A DNA stretch of 64,000 nucleotides, taken from positions 16,083 through 80,082 of the IMG/VR virus record IMGVR_UViG_3300046516_001541; one strand, given 5' to 3'. The notes under the pieces are model-generated. The model searched no databases. It saw only the letters and a list, made by a program, of their open reading frames with translations, and was not told the DNA's origin. A program made the position numbers and the translations under genes. Shown one piece after another: positions 24,856 to 33,453 of this stretch; position 1 is the first letter of the stretch; each line of letters begins with the position of its first letter. This DNA comes from a virus.

Positions 24856-26331
24856 ATGTTCAATCCGACAATTTTCCCCCAACTTGCCAATGGCGCTTCC
24901 GCCACAGGGGCACTGGGGCTCGATCAGGTGGCCGAGCTGCAGAAGGCGTTGACCGTAGGCTACGGCACGGACGTCTCGACGCTGTCCGGCGGCGCGGCTT
25001 TCCGGATCCAGTCGCTGGATCGGACCATGATGGCCACGATTCAGGAGAACAAGCACTTTCGCCTGTTCAACGAGCTCGCCAAGCAGCCGGCGACCGCGAC
25101 CGTCGACGAATGGACGGAGCAGTCGAGTGTCGGCGGATTCCTGGGCGGTTCGACCAACTCGGAAACCGGCACCATCGCTGCGGCGCAGGGTGTCTACAAT
25201 CGGCGCGTCGGTCTGGTCAAGTACCTGATGACTCGCCGCGAGGTATCGTTCGTTTCCACGCTGGGCAACAACATTGTTCAGTCCGAGGCGATCGAGCAGC
25301 AGGCCGGCGCCAAGCAGCTGATTTCGGATGCGGAATTCCTGTCATTTTTCGGTGATTCGGCCGTGGTTCCGACCGAATTCGACGGCATCTTTGCCCAGCT
25401 TCAGGCGGGCGTGACGGCCGGTCAGGTGGATCCGCAGAACATCATCGACGCGGCGGGCGGCACGCTCTCCTCGATCAACTTCGTCAATCAGGCGGCGGCC
25501 CAGGTGAGTGGATACGGCAACTTTGGCCAGCCCACTCATATCTTCACGTCGCAGCTCGTGCAGGCAGACTTCGATACCGGCCTGGATCCGGCGTTCCGTG
25601 TGCCTCTGACGGACGTGCCAGGCGGCGGCATTCAGCTGGGTTCGCCGGTCAAGGGTATCCGCACTTCCTGGGGCGACATCCGGACCGAGCCGGACGTGTT
25701 CATTCAGGATGAGAAAAACCTCCGTCCGTTCGAAGCGGACTTCCCGACGATCGCCGCGGCGAATGCTGCGCTGGCACCGACACTGGCGGTCGATGCGTCC
25801 GTGACGGATGCATCCTCAAATTTCCTGGCCGCGACGGCAGGGAACTACTATTGGGGCGTGACCGGCCTCAATGCGGCGGGCCAGTCGACCATCGTAAAGA
25901 CGGCACAGACCGCAGTAGCGGCGGGCAAGAAGGTGACTCTCACCATCACACGCTCGGGTGGCGCGCAGGAAACGGGCTACGCGATCTATCGCTCGCGCCT
26001 CAATGGCACGAATGGCACGACCGATTTCCGGCTCATCAAGCGGATTCCGCTGGTCGGCGCGACGACTCCCTATGTCGATTTCAACGTCGATCTCCCGGGC
26101 ACGACCAAGGCATTCATCCTGAATCTGATGCCTGGCGATTCGGCGATCACATGGCGGCAACTGTTGCCCATGCTGAAATTCCCGCTGTACCCGACCGTTG
26201 CTGCGACCATTCCGTGGGCGCAGTTGATGTTCGGTTATCTGCGGCTCAGCAAGCGCAAGCACCACGCGATCATCAAAAACATCGTTCCGACGAATTCCGT
26301 CTGGAAGCCATATGGTCTGATCGCGACCTGA
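24856..26331 (+). CDS. Major capsid protein with Fn3-like insertion
   Basis: The 491-residue protein begins MFNPTIFPQL with an AGAGGA-type ribosome-binding site. The N-terminus (LTVGYGTDVSTLSGGAAFR) resembles a peptide in the protease. FRLFNELAKQPATATVDEW and VEEF-type HK97-fold features follow. From about residue 305 to 415 there is an Fn3/Ig-like stretch (YYWGVTGLNAAGQST, VTLTITRSGG, GYAIYRSR, RIPLVG, YVDFNVDLPG), after which the capsid part resumes. Such insertions often project from the capsid surface. It is followed by a strong hairpin. Confidence 0.85.
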   Translation: MFNPTIFPQLANGASATGALGLDQVAELQKALTVGYGTDVSTLSGGAAFRIQSLDRTMMATIQENKHFRLFNELAKQPATATVDEWTEQSSVGGFLGGSTNSETGTIAAAQGVYNRRVGLVKYLMTRREVSFVSTLGNNIVQSEAIEQQAGAKQLISDAEFLSFFGDSAVVPTEFDGIFAQLQAGVTAGQVDPQNIIDAAGGTLSSINFVNQAAAQVSGYGNFGQPTHIFTSQLVQADFDTGLDPAFRVPLTDVPGGGIQLGSPVKGIRTSWGDIRTEPDVFIQDEKNLRPFEADFPTIAAANAALAPTLAVDASVTDASSNFLAATAGNYYWGVTGLNAAGQSTIVKTAQTAVAAGKKVTLTITRSGGAQETGYAIYRSRLNGTNGTTDFRLIKRIPLVGATTPYVDFNVDLPGTTKAFILNLMPGDSAITWRQLLPMLKFPLYPTVAATIPWAQLMFGYLRLSKRKHHAIIKNIVPTNSVWKPYGLIAT

Positions 26332-26351
26332 GAGCGGGCTGGCTCAAAAAT

Positions 26352-26379
26352 GATGGGCATCCTAGAATGGGTGCCCATC
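26352..26379 (+). terminator. Strong hairpin after capsid gene
   Basis: GATGGGCATCC and GGGTGCCCATC form an 11-bp stem with one G-U pair around a 6-base loop (TAGAAT). Only two T follow before TCTGC, so it may cap or attenuate the transcript rather than end it fully. It sits 20 bases after the capsid stop, a common place to raise capsid mRNA relative to downstream genes. Confidence 0.55.
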
Positions 26380-26398
26380 TTCTGCGGAGAATCTCGCC

Positions 26399-26863
26399 AT
26401 GGCGAAAGTTATTTGCACGCTGCCGAACGCCTCGACGGAAATCAATGGCGTCAAGTTTGTGAGCCACAAACTCGGCATGATCTCCGAAGACGTCGACGAT
26501 GAGGTTGCCACCGGATTCGCGACGATTCAGGGGTATCACCACTACGACCCGAAGACGAAGGGTATCATCGCTCCTGCCGGACCTGCGACAGCGGAAACCG
26601 CCGGCGCGGGTAGCGCTGGAGCCGAGCTCGGCATTTCGCCGCTGCTACCCACTCCTGAGTCACTGGCCGCTGCAGCTGCGGCGTTCACTCCTGTGGCGCG
26701 CGGACAATTGATTGATCTGTTGGTCGCGCAGCAGAAGGCGAAGCCGGCTGCGCCCGCGTCCCCGCCAAAACTCGATCCCAAGGTTCCGCCAGCTACTACA
26801 GGCGCCGGAGCCAAAACCGCTCCTGCAGCCGGCACAGGCGGCGCACCGAATCCCACGTTCTAA
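26399..26863 (+). CDS. Small head-associated protein with Ala/Pro tail
   Basis: The 154-residue protein begins MAKVICTLPN, has a compact N-terminal part (KFVSHKLGMISEDVDDEVA, IQGYHHYD) and then a long Ala/Pro/Thr-rich tail. The N-terminal type follows the capsid gene in many phages. It may be a head-decoration or connector protein. GGAG precedes the ATG. Confidence 0.6.
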   Translation: MAKVICTLPNASTEINGVKFVSHKLGMISEDVDDEVATGFATIQGYHHYDPKTKGIIAPAGPATAETAGAGSAGAELGISPLLPTPESLAAAAAAFTPVARGQLIDLLVAQQKAKPAAPASPPKLDPKVPPATTGAGAKTAPAAGTGGAPNPTF

Positions 26864-26881
26864 CTTTCTGGAGTACTGATC

Positions 26882-27112
26882 ATGGCGCGCGACCTCATTC
26901 ATGAACTGGATCACATGGAGCCTGCCGCATTCCATGTGAAATTGGGTGTAATGCTCCAGAAGATCATCACGAACCAGAACACCATTCTGGCCAAGTTGGA
27001 TGGCATTGGCGCAGCAGCCAACATTGCGGCGGTCAATGCGGCGGCGGGCACAACCAATGTTGCGACACTGGCGCAGCCGGACCTGATCGCACTGGGATTG
27101 ACTGCCGGCTGA
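26882..27112 (+). CDS. Small head-region protein, 76 aa
   Basis: Begins MARDLIHELD, helical first (LGVMLQKIITNQNTILAKLDG) then Ala/Asn-rich. GGAG lies 9 bases upstream of ATG 26882. It may be a small head-joining or decoration factor. No family recognised. Confidence 0.6.
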   Translation: MARDLIHELDHMEPAAFHVKLGVMLQKIITNQNTILAKLDGIGAAANIAAVNAAAGTTNVATLAQPDLIALGLTAG

Positions 27113-27136
27113 TCTCGCGCACTGACATGCGACCCG

Positions 27137-27170
27137 GGCCCGCCGCCGAATCAAAACCGGTCGGTGGGCC
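27137..27170 (+). terminator. Hairpin between head and neck genes
   Basis: GGCCCGCCG and CGGTGGGCC form a 9-bp stem with one G-U pair, a 16-base loop, and TTTCC after it. It lies 25 bases after a stop codon and 22 before the next start. A modest terminator or processing site is likely. Confidence 0.5.
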
Positions 27171-27192
27171 TTTCCATTTCTGAGCGAGTGAT

Positions 27193-28308
27193 ATGACTGC
27201 AACCATCATCATTGGGCAGGCCGAAAGTCTATCCGCGACTGTCTCGGTCAATGGCACGGCGGTTGCGATCGATACCGCTGCCTCAGTGAGCGCCAGTCTC
27301 GTGTCCATTGATGGGCGCACGGTACTGCTCAGCGTTCGCGCGTGCAACCATACGGCAGCTGGCGCCAATTGGCCTACAGGCATTGTGGTGACTGCTTTCA
27401 CTGCACTCGAGACGGCTACTCTGACGGCCGGACCGCCGGATGCCATGCTCGTGCTGCAGGGCCCGGGTTTCGTCAAGCGCTTCCGGGTGCATGTCGAAGA
27501 TCTGGCCGACGTCCCGCGCTCACTCCTGTTCGTGCGCGACATCATCATCGATGAGTTGCGCCAGGATCAGCTCATTCTGATGGCTCAGACCTTTTTCCCT
27601 GGTCTGACGCTGACGGATGATTTTCTGTGGTCGACGGTCCAGGCGGCCGAATCCGAAGTCGCGCGCACTCTGCGCGTGCCTCTGGTGCCAACGCAATTTT
27701 TCGCCAATCCGCCGACGAGCGATCAAATCGCCGCAGTGCCCGTGGGCATGCCGTATGCGGTGGATGCGGCCTATGATTATGAGCCGGACTTTTTCACAGG
27801 CGAGAAATGGGGTTTTCTCGTACTGCGCAAAAAGCCGCTGATCAGCGTGAGCTTGATCCGCTTCGTCTATCCGGCTCCGACCATCGGCTTTTATGACATC
27901 CCGGCTGACTGGCTGCGCATCGACCGGAAGTATGCGCATATTCGATTTGTGCCGGCGAGCTCGCCGTTCGTGGCACCGCTCAATGCGTTCATCTTGCAGG
28001 CGCTCGGCGGTGGCCGCACGATCCCGTTTGCGATCGAATGTACCTACATCGCAGGCATCACGGATCCGTGGGGCACCTATCCGGAACTGATCGACGCCAT
28101 CAAGAAAACGGCCATCCTCAAAATCATCGAGAACGGCTTTTTGCCGCAGTCTGGATCAATCAGTGCAGACGGTCTCTCGCAGTCGATGTCGATCGACATG
28201 AAGGCATACCGGGACGGCATCAACAATATTCTGAACGGGCCGCCTGGCGCGAATGGCGGTCTCATGACGGCGATTCATGGGATCCGAACGTCTGCGCTAG
28301 GCAACTGA
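27193..28308 (+). CDS. Neck/connector-type protein, 371 aa
   Basis: Begins MTATIIIGQA. The first 100 residues are beta-rich and Ig-like (SATVSVNGTAVAID, VTAFTALETATL), then a head-tail connector-like part follows (DIIIDELRQDQLILMAQ, YDIPADWLRIDRKYAHI, YIAGITDPWGTYP). Its position between capsid and tail genes supports a head-completion or adaptor role. No confident family match by eye. Confidence 0.6.
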   Translation: MTATIIIGQAESLSATVSVNGTAVAIDTAASVSASLVSIDGRTVLLSVRACNHTAAGANWPTGIVVTAFTALETATLTAGPPDAMLVLQGPGFVKRFRVHVEDLADVPRSLLFVRDIIIDELRQDQLILMAQTFFPGLTLTDDFLWSTVQAAESEVARTLRVPLVPTQFFANPPTSDQIAAVPVGMPYAVDAAYDYEPDFFTGEKWGFLVLRKKPLISVSLIRFVYPAPTIGFYDIPADWLRIDRKYAHIRFVPASSPFVAPLNAFILQALGGGRTIPFAIECTYIAGITDPWGTYPELIDAIKKTAILKIIENGFLPQSGSISADGLSQSMSIDMKAYRDGINNILNGPPGANGGLMTAIHGIRTSALGN

Positions 28309-28309
28309 C

Positions 28310-28954
28310 ATGCGTCTGAATCCTGCGGCCTTCAACGCTTTTCTCTCGGGCAACATTGGCCAGAACATGAACTGGCGCAAAGGAAATGCCTGCCCGTGTT
28401 TCAATCCTCAGAGTGGCGCGGCCATTCCCGGACATCCTCTGTGTGCCGGTAAAGGCTGGATTTGGGATGCGCCGATCGCCGCGAAAGCAGGCATGACGCA
28501 GCAAAAAGTGAGTCGTGAATGGGCCCAGATGGGGCAATGGGAAGCGGGCGATGCGATTCTGACAATTCCCTCTGATTCTACAATGTACGAGCAAGCTGGC
28601 CGGTTTGATCGTATCGAATTGTTGAATTCGACCGATGTGTTCAAACTCATGCTGAAACGTGGATCCAACGACCGCATTTTGCTACCGGTCGTCAAATTCA
28701 TCCGGGTTTTCTGGTTGGATCCAAACGACAATCAGACCATGATCGATGGTGGATTGCCTGTGATCGATGTCAGTGGGAATCTGACATGGCCCAACAATGA
28801 CGGACCTCCCACTGGCTTGCAATACAGTATTTCCGGTATCCGCTATACCGACTACTTCATCTGGTACAACCTGCCCAGCGACCGCAATGAGCATTTCGGC
28901 GCGGCGCTGCCGAAAAAATTGCTGATGCGCAGGTTCGATCTATTCGGGCGCTAG
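28310..28954 (+). CDS. Neck protein with Cys motif, 214 aa
   Basis: Begins MRLNPAAFNA. Contains NWRKGNACPCFNPQSG and HPLCAGKGW, a Cys-x-Cys...Cys pattern recurrent in phage neck-region proteins of this size. The rest is beta-rich with aromatic-rich segments. Its stop overlaps the stop of the inverted gene to its right (shared CTAG). Probably a head-tail joining protein. Confidence 0.6.
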   Translation: MRLNPAAFNAFLSGNIGQNMNWRKGNACPCFNPQSGAAIPGHPLCAGKGWIWDAPIAAKAGMTQQKVSREWAQMGQWEAGDAILTIPSDSTMYEQAGRFDRIELLNSTDVFKLMLKRGSNDRILLPVVKFIRVFWLDPNDNQTMIDGGLPVIDVSGNLTWPNNDGPPTGLQYSISGIRYTDYFIWYNLPSDRNEHFGAALPKKLLMRRFDLFGR

Positions 28955-29757
28955 GCGCCGAGCGTCCGCCGCAGCGCCTCGACAAACACTTTTTCAGCCA
29001 GCGGGCGCATGTTCGTGGTGACACATTCAGCTATGTGCAATCCAGGCTGCGGCGGCAGAATCCATTTTGCCGAACCTTCCATCATCGTCCTGAAGGTCAT
29101 ATGAGAGGAGTGACGTCCGCCGCCAGGCGTTGTGGTGTCGAAGCGCACCATCGACGCATAGATGTCCGTGGCGTGGAATTCCTTCAGCTTCGGCGCCAAT
29201 CCCGCCGGCAGGCGACCGCCCCACTGATATGAGCGCGTGGCGACGGTCCGCATTTGGCGCTGGCCGGTGACGCTGGCGTGCATCGCGGCGGGGCGCGTGC
29301 CTTGTCCGGTGACTCGAGATGGCGTGAGCTCGCGCGCTTGCGCGTAAATACTCGCCGGCATGGCCTGACCACCGTCAGCACCAGGCACATTGTGCCGAAA
29401 TGGAATGATCAGGTACTTTTTGCCGTTCTTGAACTGCCGCGTCTTCTGGCTCGTCTGGAGCATCTGCTTGAGGTCGTAGGCAGGGCGACCATTCTCGATC
29501 GCCTCATCCTGTTCGTAGATTGATTGCACCTCGGCGCTGAATGGTCCGGTCGATTTCCACGTGATGCCCGCGGCGTACTTGTCCTTTTCGCCGCTCCATA
29601 GATTCGTGCGCTGGACGGCCTCCTGCCAGTTCGATGTCATCTGCTGGGCGACAGCCCGGACGGCCTGACCGAGCAACGGGAATACTTGCTCATTTATGAT
29701 GTTCTCTGTCGCGGCCATGATGCCGGACAGATCAATCGAGATTCGGAAATCAGCCAT
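28951..29757 (-). CDS. Inverted neck/tail-completion-type protein
   Basis: This is the only minus-strand gene in the 36-kb late block. From ATG 29757 it has 268 residues beginning MADFRISIDL. The helical N-terminus, with many Arg and aromatic residues and TNLWSGEKDKYAAG, resembles HK97 gp10-type neck proteins, and its position between connector and tail genes matches that role. It must have its own leftward promoter or be transcribed from the right; none is obvious in the 49-bp gap. The inversion is unexplained. Confidence 0.65.
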   Translation of the reverse strand: MADFRISIDLSGIMAATENIINEQVFPLLGQAVRAVAQQMTSNWQEAVQRTNLWSGEKDKYAAGITWKSTGPFSAEVQSIYEQDEAIENGRPAYDLKQMLQTSQKTRQFKNGKKYLIIPFRHNVPGADGGQAMPASIYAQARELTPSRVTGQGTRPAAMHASVTGQRQMRTVATRSYQWGGRLPAGLAPKLKEFHATDIYASMVRFDTTTPGGGRHSSHMTFRTMMEGSAKWILPPQPGLHIAECVTTNMRPLAEKVFVEALRRTLGA

Positions 29758-29786
29758 CCGAGCAGTATGCCGTCTCGTCTTTGAGT

Positions 29787-29792
29787 CGTGAC
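29787..29792 (+). promoter_or_regulatory. CGTGAC element, 14 nt before 29807 ATG
   Basis: Part of GTCGTGACA, identical to the copies at 11227 and 17139. It sits in the 49-bp gap between the inverted gene and the rightward tail genes. Confidence 0.45.
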
Positions 29793-29806
29793 AGCAGCAT
29801 GACCCC

Positions 29807-30649
29807 ATGATTAACGCGATCGCGCCGCTCGCCGTAGGGAATGCGGTCCAAATTGTCGTGGAGCTGCCGGCTACGGCAGTGCATTGGCGCATTTTGCGCA
29901 ATACGACAGGCGTCTTTCCTGCTTTCAATGATGCGCTGTCGACGCTCGTGCACGATGCGAATGACGGCGATCCATTGCAGTTTCTGGATGCCTCGAATCT
30001 GGTCAACGGTACGCTGTACTACTACCAGGGATTTTACTGGGACGGTGCAGCGTGGACCACGGACAGTGCAGCGGTCACAGTCACTCCGGCGACGACGTAT
30101 CTTGATGACAGCGCGGACGCGCAGACCGTGGTGCGTGATCGCTTGGATGTTGGTATCGCGGCGGAGATTGCTCGCGGCGCGCTCAGTCCGATTGCCGGTT
30201 TGATCAAAGTATTGTTGGCTCCTCCTGTGTTTGAGGACACGGCATTCCCCTGCATTTCAGTGCATATGAAAAACGAAGCGCCACTTAACCGAGCGCTCGG
30301 CGAAGATATCGCCAACGATCAACTCGACACTTTGACCGGCCTGTATGACGATCACGAAGGTTGGGCCGCAAAAACTCAATTGGATGTGATCGGCTGGTCG
30401 CTGAATGCAGATGAGCGCGTTCAGCTTCGGAAAGCGATTCGCCGTGTCATGGCTGCCAATCTCGGCGTATTTGATGAGGCGTTGCTACTGCAGGTCGAAT
30501 TCAGTCAGTCGGACATCGAGGATTTTTCGACCTACAATGCGCCTGTGTATGAAACCGTAGGCGTGTTCACTTGTGTGACACCGATCGCCGTGAATGTGCC
30601 AGGCCCCGCGATCACGACCGTCGACAGCACTGTCATTCCCATCAACTGA
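29807..30649 (+). CDS. Tail/neck protein, 280 aa
   Basis: Begins MINAIAPLAV with a beta-rich N-terminal part (VHWRILRN, GTLYYYQGFYWDG), followed by helical and beta segments (DRLDVGIAAEIAR, WAAKTQLDVIGWSLNA). It lies directly before the sheath gene with one small gene between, where a tail terminator or tail-completion protein is expected. No clear family by eye. Confidence 0.6.
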   Translation: MINAIAPLAVGNAVQIVVELPATAVHWRILRNTTGVFPAFNDALSTLVHDANDGDPLQFLDASNLVNGTLYYYQGFYWDGAAWTTDSAAVTVTPATTYLDDSADAQTVVRDRLDVGIAAEIARGALSPIAGLIKVLLAPPVFEDTAFPCISVHMKNEAPLNRALGEDIANDQLDTLTGLYDDHEGWAAKTQLDVIGWSLNADERVQLRKAIRRVMAANLGVFDEALLLQVEFSQSDIEDFSTYNAPVYETVGVFTCVTPIAVNVPGPAITTVDSTVIPIN

Positions 30650-30659
30650 GGTATTTCCA

Positions 30660-30881
30660 ATGACCGGTGAAACAGCGCAAGAAGTCGCGCCAGAAACAGA
30701 GACCGAAACGACCGCCACGATTCCGCTGGGCGAGTTTTGCGCTTCACTGTCTGCGCATGACAAGCGCGTCGAGCTCATCGCCGGTTTCCATTCGGACGAG
30801 TTGCGCGAAAACCGTCTGCACGATATTGAGTCCGCGTATCACGAGCGCTTCGCAGCGTTCGCCGAACGTCCGGTAAAGTGA
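30660..30881 (+). CDS. Small acidic tail-region protein, 73 aa
   Basis: Begins MTGETAQEVA, acidic start then helical and charged (HDKRVELIAGFH, HDIESAYHERFAAF). It sits between the tail-completion-type gene and the sheath. It could be a chaperone or a small structural factor. Function unknown. Confidence 0.55.
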   Translation: MTGETAQEVAPETETETTATIPLGEFCASLSAHDKRVELIAGFHSDELRENRLHDIESAYHERFAAFAERPVK

Positions 30882-30891
30882 GGGACTGACC

Positions 30892-32637
30892 ATGGCTGTC
30901 TTTTTCAATGGGCAATTGTTGGTTTCTCCGACGACGGTTTCATTCGTCAATGATGCGGCACTCGCCAATCAGAATCTGACGGTTGGCAATGTCGTGGCCA
31001 TCATCGGCGCATCCACCGGAGGCCAGCCGAATACGGGGCTCGTCTTCGGCGATCCGAATGTCGCGGCGAGCGTGCTTCAAAGCGGTGAGCTGCTCACTGC
31101 CGTGCAGAAGTGTTTCGCACCGAGCGCTGATACAGGCGGTCCCACGACGGTCATTGCCGTGCGCGTCAATCCTGCGGTGCAGGCGGCTTTGGTTCTGTCG
31201 GATGTATCACCGACACCCGTTATCAACTTGGTCTCGACCGATTACGGGCTGTATACCAACCAGATCAAAGTCAAAATCGAGACTGGTTCGACCGCTGGCA
31301 AAAAGATCACGACGCAGCTCGGAAACAATTTCTACGTTCAGGACAACATCCAGCGGCGCACCTTCCAGATCCAGTACACCGGCGGCCAAGCTACCGCGAG
31401 TATGACGATCAACGGCACGACACTTACTGTGTTCGCGCCGAATGGCACCCCTATTGCGGTCGTCGACCTCGCCACCTATCCGACTGTCGCGCAAGTTGTC
31501 GATCGACTCAATGCAGTGGCCGGTATCGTGGCATCGATTCTCGATGGCAACAACAACGCGGCTACCCTGAACGCGCTTGATTACGTGACGGCAGTCGACA
31601 TCAAAACGGCTCCGGTCACGGCGTTGGCCAACCTGCAGGCCATCGTCGACTACTTCAATGGTCTGGCCGAAGGCTTCGTTACTGCCACGCGCGTGGCGGC
31701 GGTCGGAACGCTGCCGGTGAATATCCCTTTCACGTTCCTGGCCGGCGGATCGGATGGCACGATCACGAACACACAATGGGCCAATGCGCTGACGACGCTG
31801 CAATCCGCTGCCACTCCGGCGCCTGGCGCGGTCGGCATCGATCCGCAATGGATCGTTCCGATTTCATCGGATCCGGCGATCGCCGCCATGGTCGACGCGC
31901 ATGTCCAATTCATGTCGACGATTGGCAAGAAGGAGCGCCGCGCGATTTGCGGAACGGCACTCGGCACCACGGACGCGGCAGCGATTGCGGCGGCAAAGGC
32001 GATCAACAGTGACCGCACGTCACTCGTGCATCTGGGCTACTACGATTACAACGCGGCCGGCGCGCTGACACTGTATTCCCCGTATCTCACGGCAGCTGCC
32101 GTGGCTGGGGCATTCTCAGGCGTGGGCCCAGGTACGCCGCTCACGAACAAGACGCTCAATCTGCGCGGCATCGAACGGAATCTCAAGAATCCGATCGATA
32201 CGGATCCGCTGATCCTGGGCGGCGTCTTTGCGATCGAGAATACGCCGAATGGATATAAGGTCGTCAAATCGATTTCGACGTGGTTGGTAGATACCAACTT
32301 CTATCGCGTGGAAGTCTCGACAGGCGTCGCAGGCGACTTTGTTGCGCGCAATCTGCGCAATGCGCTCGATCCTCTGCGCGGAAGCAAGAGCGATCCGTTG
32401 CTCTTGTCCCAGGCGGCCAGCCGCACGGCATCCATCTGCACGCTTCTCGCCGTCCCGGAGCCGAACGGTCCCGGTGTCTTGGTCGGAAATGCCGCCAATC
32501 CGCCATTCAAGAATATTACGGCATCGATTGTGGGAGACGTCTTGTCGGTAAGCGTGCAGGCGTCTCTCGTGATTCCCAACAACTACATTTTGATCACCAT
32601 TGCCGCTGTACCATTTAGCGGCTCGGTTTCGGCCTGA
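30892..32637 (+). CDS. Tail sheath protein
   Basis: The 581-residue protein has the contractile sheath pattern: an early NVVAIIGASTGG segment, long beta-rich middle, and a C-terminal part with GIERNLKNPIDTDPLILGGVFAIENTPNGYKVVKSIS and DFVARNLRNALDPLRG. The sheath contracts to drive the tube into the cell. The tube gene follows with an AGGAGG site. Confidence 0.9.
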   Translation: MAVFFNGQLLVSPTTVSFVNDAALANQNLTVGNVVAIIGASTGGQPNTGLVFGDPNVAASVLQSGELLTAVQKCFAPSADTGGPTTVIAVRVNPAVQAALVLSDVSPTPVINLVSTDYGLYTNQIKVKIETGSTAGKKITTQLGNNFYVQDNIQRRTFQIQYTGGQATASMTINGTTLTVFAPNGTPIAVVDLATYPTVAQVVDRLNAVAGIVASILDGNNNAATLNALDYVTAVDIKTAPVTALANLQAIVDYFNGLAEGFVTATRVAAVGTLPVNIPFTFLAGGSDGTITNTQWANALTTLQSAATPAPGAVGIDPQWIVPISSDPAIAAMVDAHVQFMSTIGKKERRAICGTALGTTDAAAIAAAKAINSDRTSLVHLGYYDYNAAGALTLYSPYLTAAAVAGAFSGVGPGTPLTNKTLNLRGIERNLKNPIDTDPLILGGVFAIENTPNGYKVVKSISTWLVDTNFYRVEVSTGVAGDFVARNLRNALDPLRGSKSDPLLLSQAASRTASICTLLAVPEPNGPGVLVGNAANPPFKNITASIVGDVLSVSVQASLVIPNNYILITIAAVPFSGSVSA

Positions 32638-32653
32638 TTAGGAGGCGGTAGAC

Positions 32654-33088
32654 ATGGCTCAACAGAACCTCAGAACCCGGTCAGGCAATCGAATCATCGT
32701 CACGTTTGATTCGAAGAAGATCGGGCTCATCCAGAACGTGCGCATGAGTGACGATTACGCGCCGGATCCGGCCTCGGGCATCGGCGATATCCACATACAG
32801 GAGTACGTGCCAACCGTGGCGCGGCACAATCTGAACGTGACATCCATGGTGCTGATCCGCGGCGCCATGCTGCAAGCGGGACTCATCCCGGAAAATGGCG
32901 ACGGTGCGTTGTTGGGACTCGTCTTCGACATCGAGAGCTTTGACAAGCAGACGGGCGACTTACTGCGCAAGTACACCGGTTGCTCGTATGCCAGCGGCGA
33001 TCTCGAAATCAGCAAACACACGATCGTCATGCAGTCCGGCACGTTCAATGCGCTGGATGTGAGCGGCCTGGGAGTGGGTGCGACCTGA
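32654..33088 (+). CDS. Tail tube protein
   Basis: The 144-residue protein follows the sheath and precedes the assembly chaperone, as in most myoviruses. It begins MAQQNLRTRS, is beta-rich (IIVTFDSKKIGLIQNV, HNLNVTSMVLIRG, SGDLEISKHTIVMQSG) and has no Cys cluster. It should polymerise into the rigid inner tube. Strong AGGAGG ribosome-binding site. Confidence 0.85.
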   Translation: MAQQNLRTRSGNRIIVTFDSKKIGLIQNVRMSDDYAPDPASGIGDIHIQEYVPTVARHNLNVTSMVLIRGAMLQAGLIPENGDGALLGLVFDIESFDKQTGDLLRKYTGCSYASGDLEISKHTIVMQSGTFNALDVSGLGVGAT

Positions 33089-33453
33089 TGCCACGCGCTG
33101 CGAAAGAATCGGATTTTCCAGTCGACGTCGACGGTATCGGTCGCTTCAAATTCGCGCGTCGAGTGCAGAAAGACAGGTACTTGATCCGTACCTACTATTC
33201 CCAGATCACGAACGATCATTGGCAGGAAGACGGCACAGTTGGTGACATGGAGGCGTTCATGCACGCGACCATTCACATACTCGTGGTAGAGCAACCGCAA
33301 GGATTTTCGATCGACGAGTTGGATCCTATCCTAGACGATGGTATCCAGCAGAAGATCGAAAAGGTTTTCATGGCCTTACGCCAAAAGGAGTTGTCTTTTC
33401 GCCCGCAAACTGAGAAAGGACAGTCAGGAGAAAGCGCGGGCGCTCCTCCATAG
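33088..33453 (+). CDS. Tail assembly chaperone (short form)
   Basis: Starts at ATG 33088, overlapping the tube stop as TGATG. The 121-residue product begins MPRAAKESDF and is mixed helical/beta. It occupies the place of the tail assembly chaperone between tube and tape measure. The last part overlaps a second open frame in +1, so a frameshifted longer form is expected (next entries). Confidence 0.75.
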   Translation: MPRAAKESDFPVDVDGIGRFKFARRVQKDRYLIRTYYSQITNDHWQEDGTVGDMEAFMHATIHILVVEQPQGFSIDELDPILDDGIQQKIEKVFMALRQKELSFRPQTEKGQSGESAGAPP

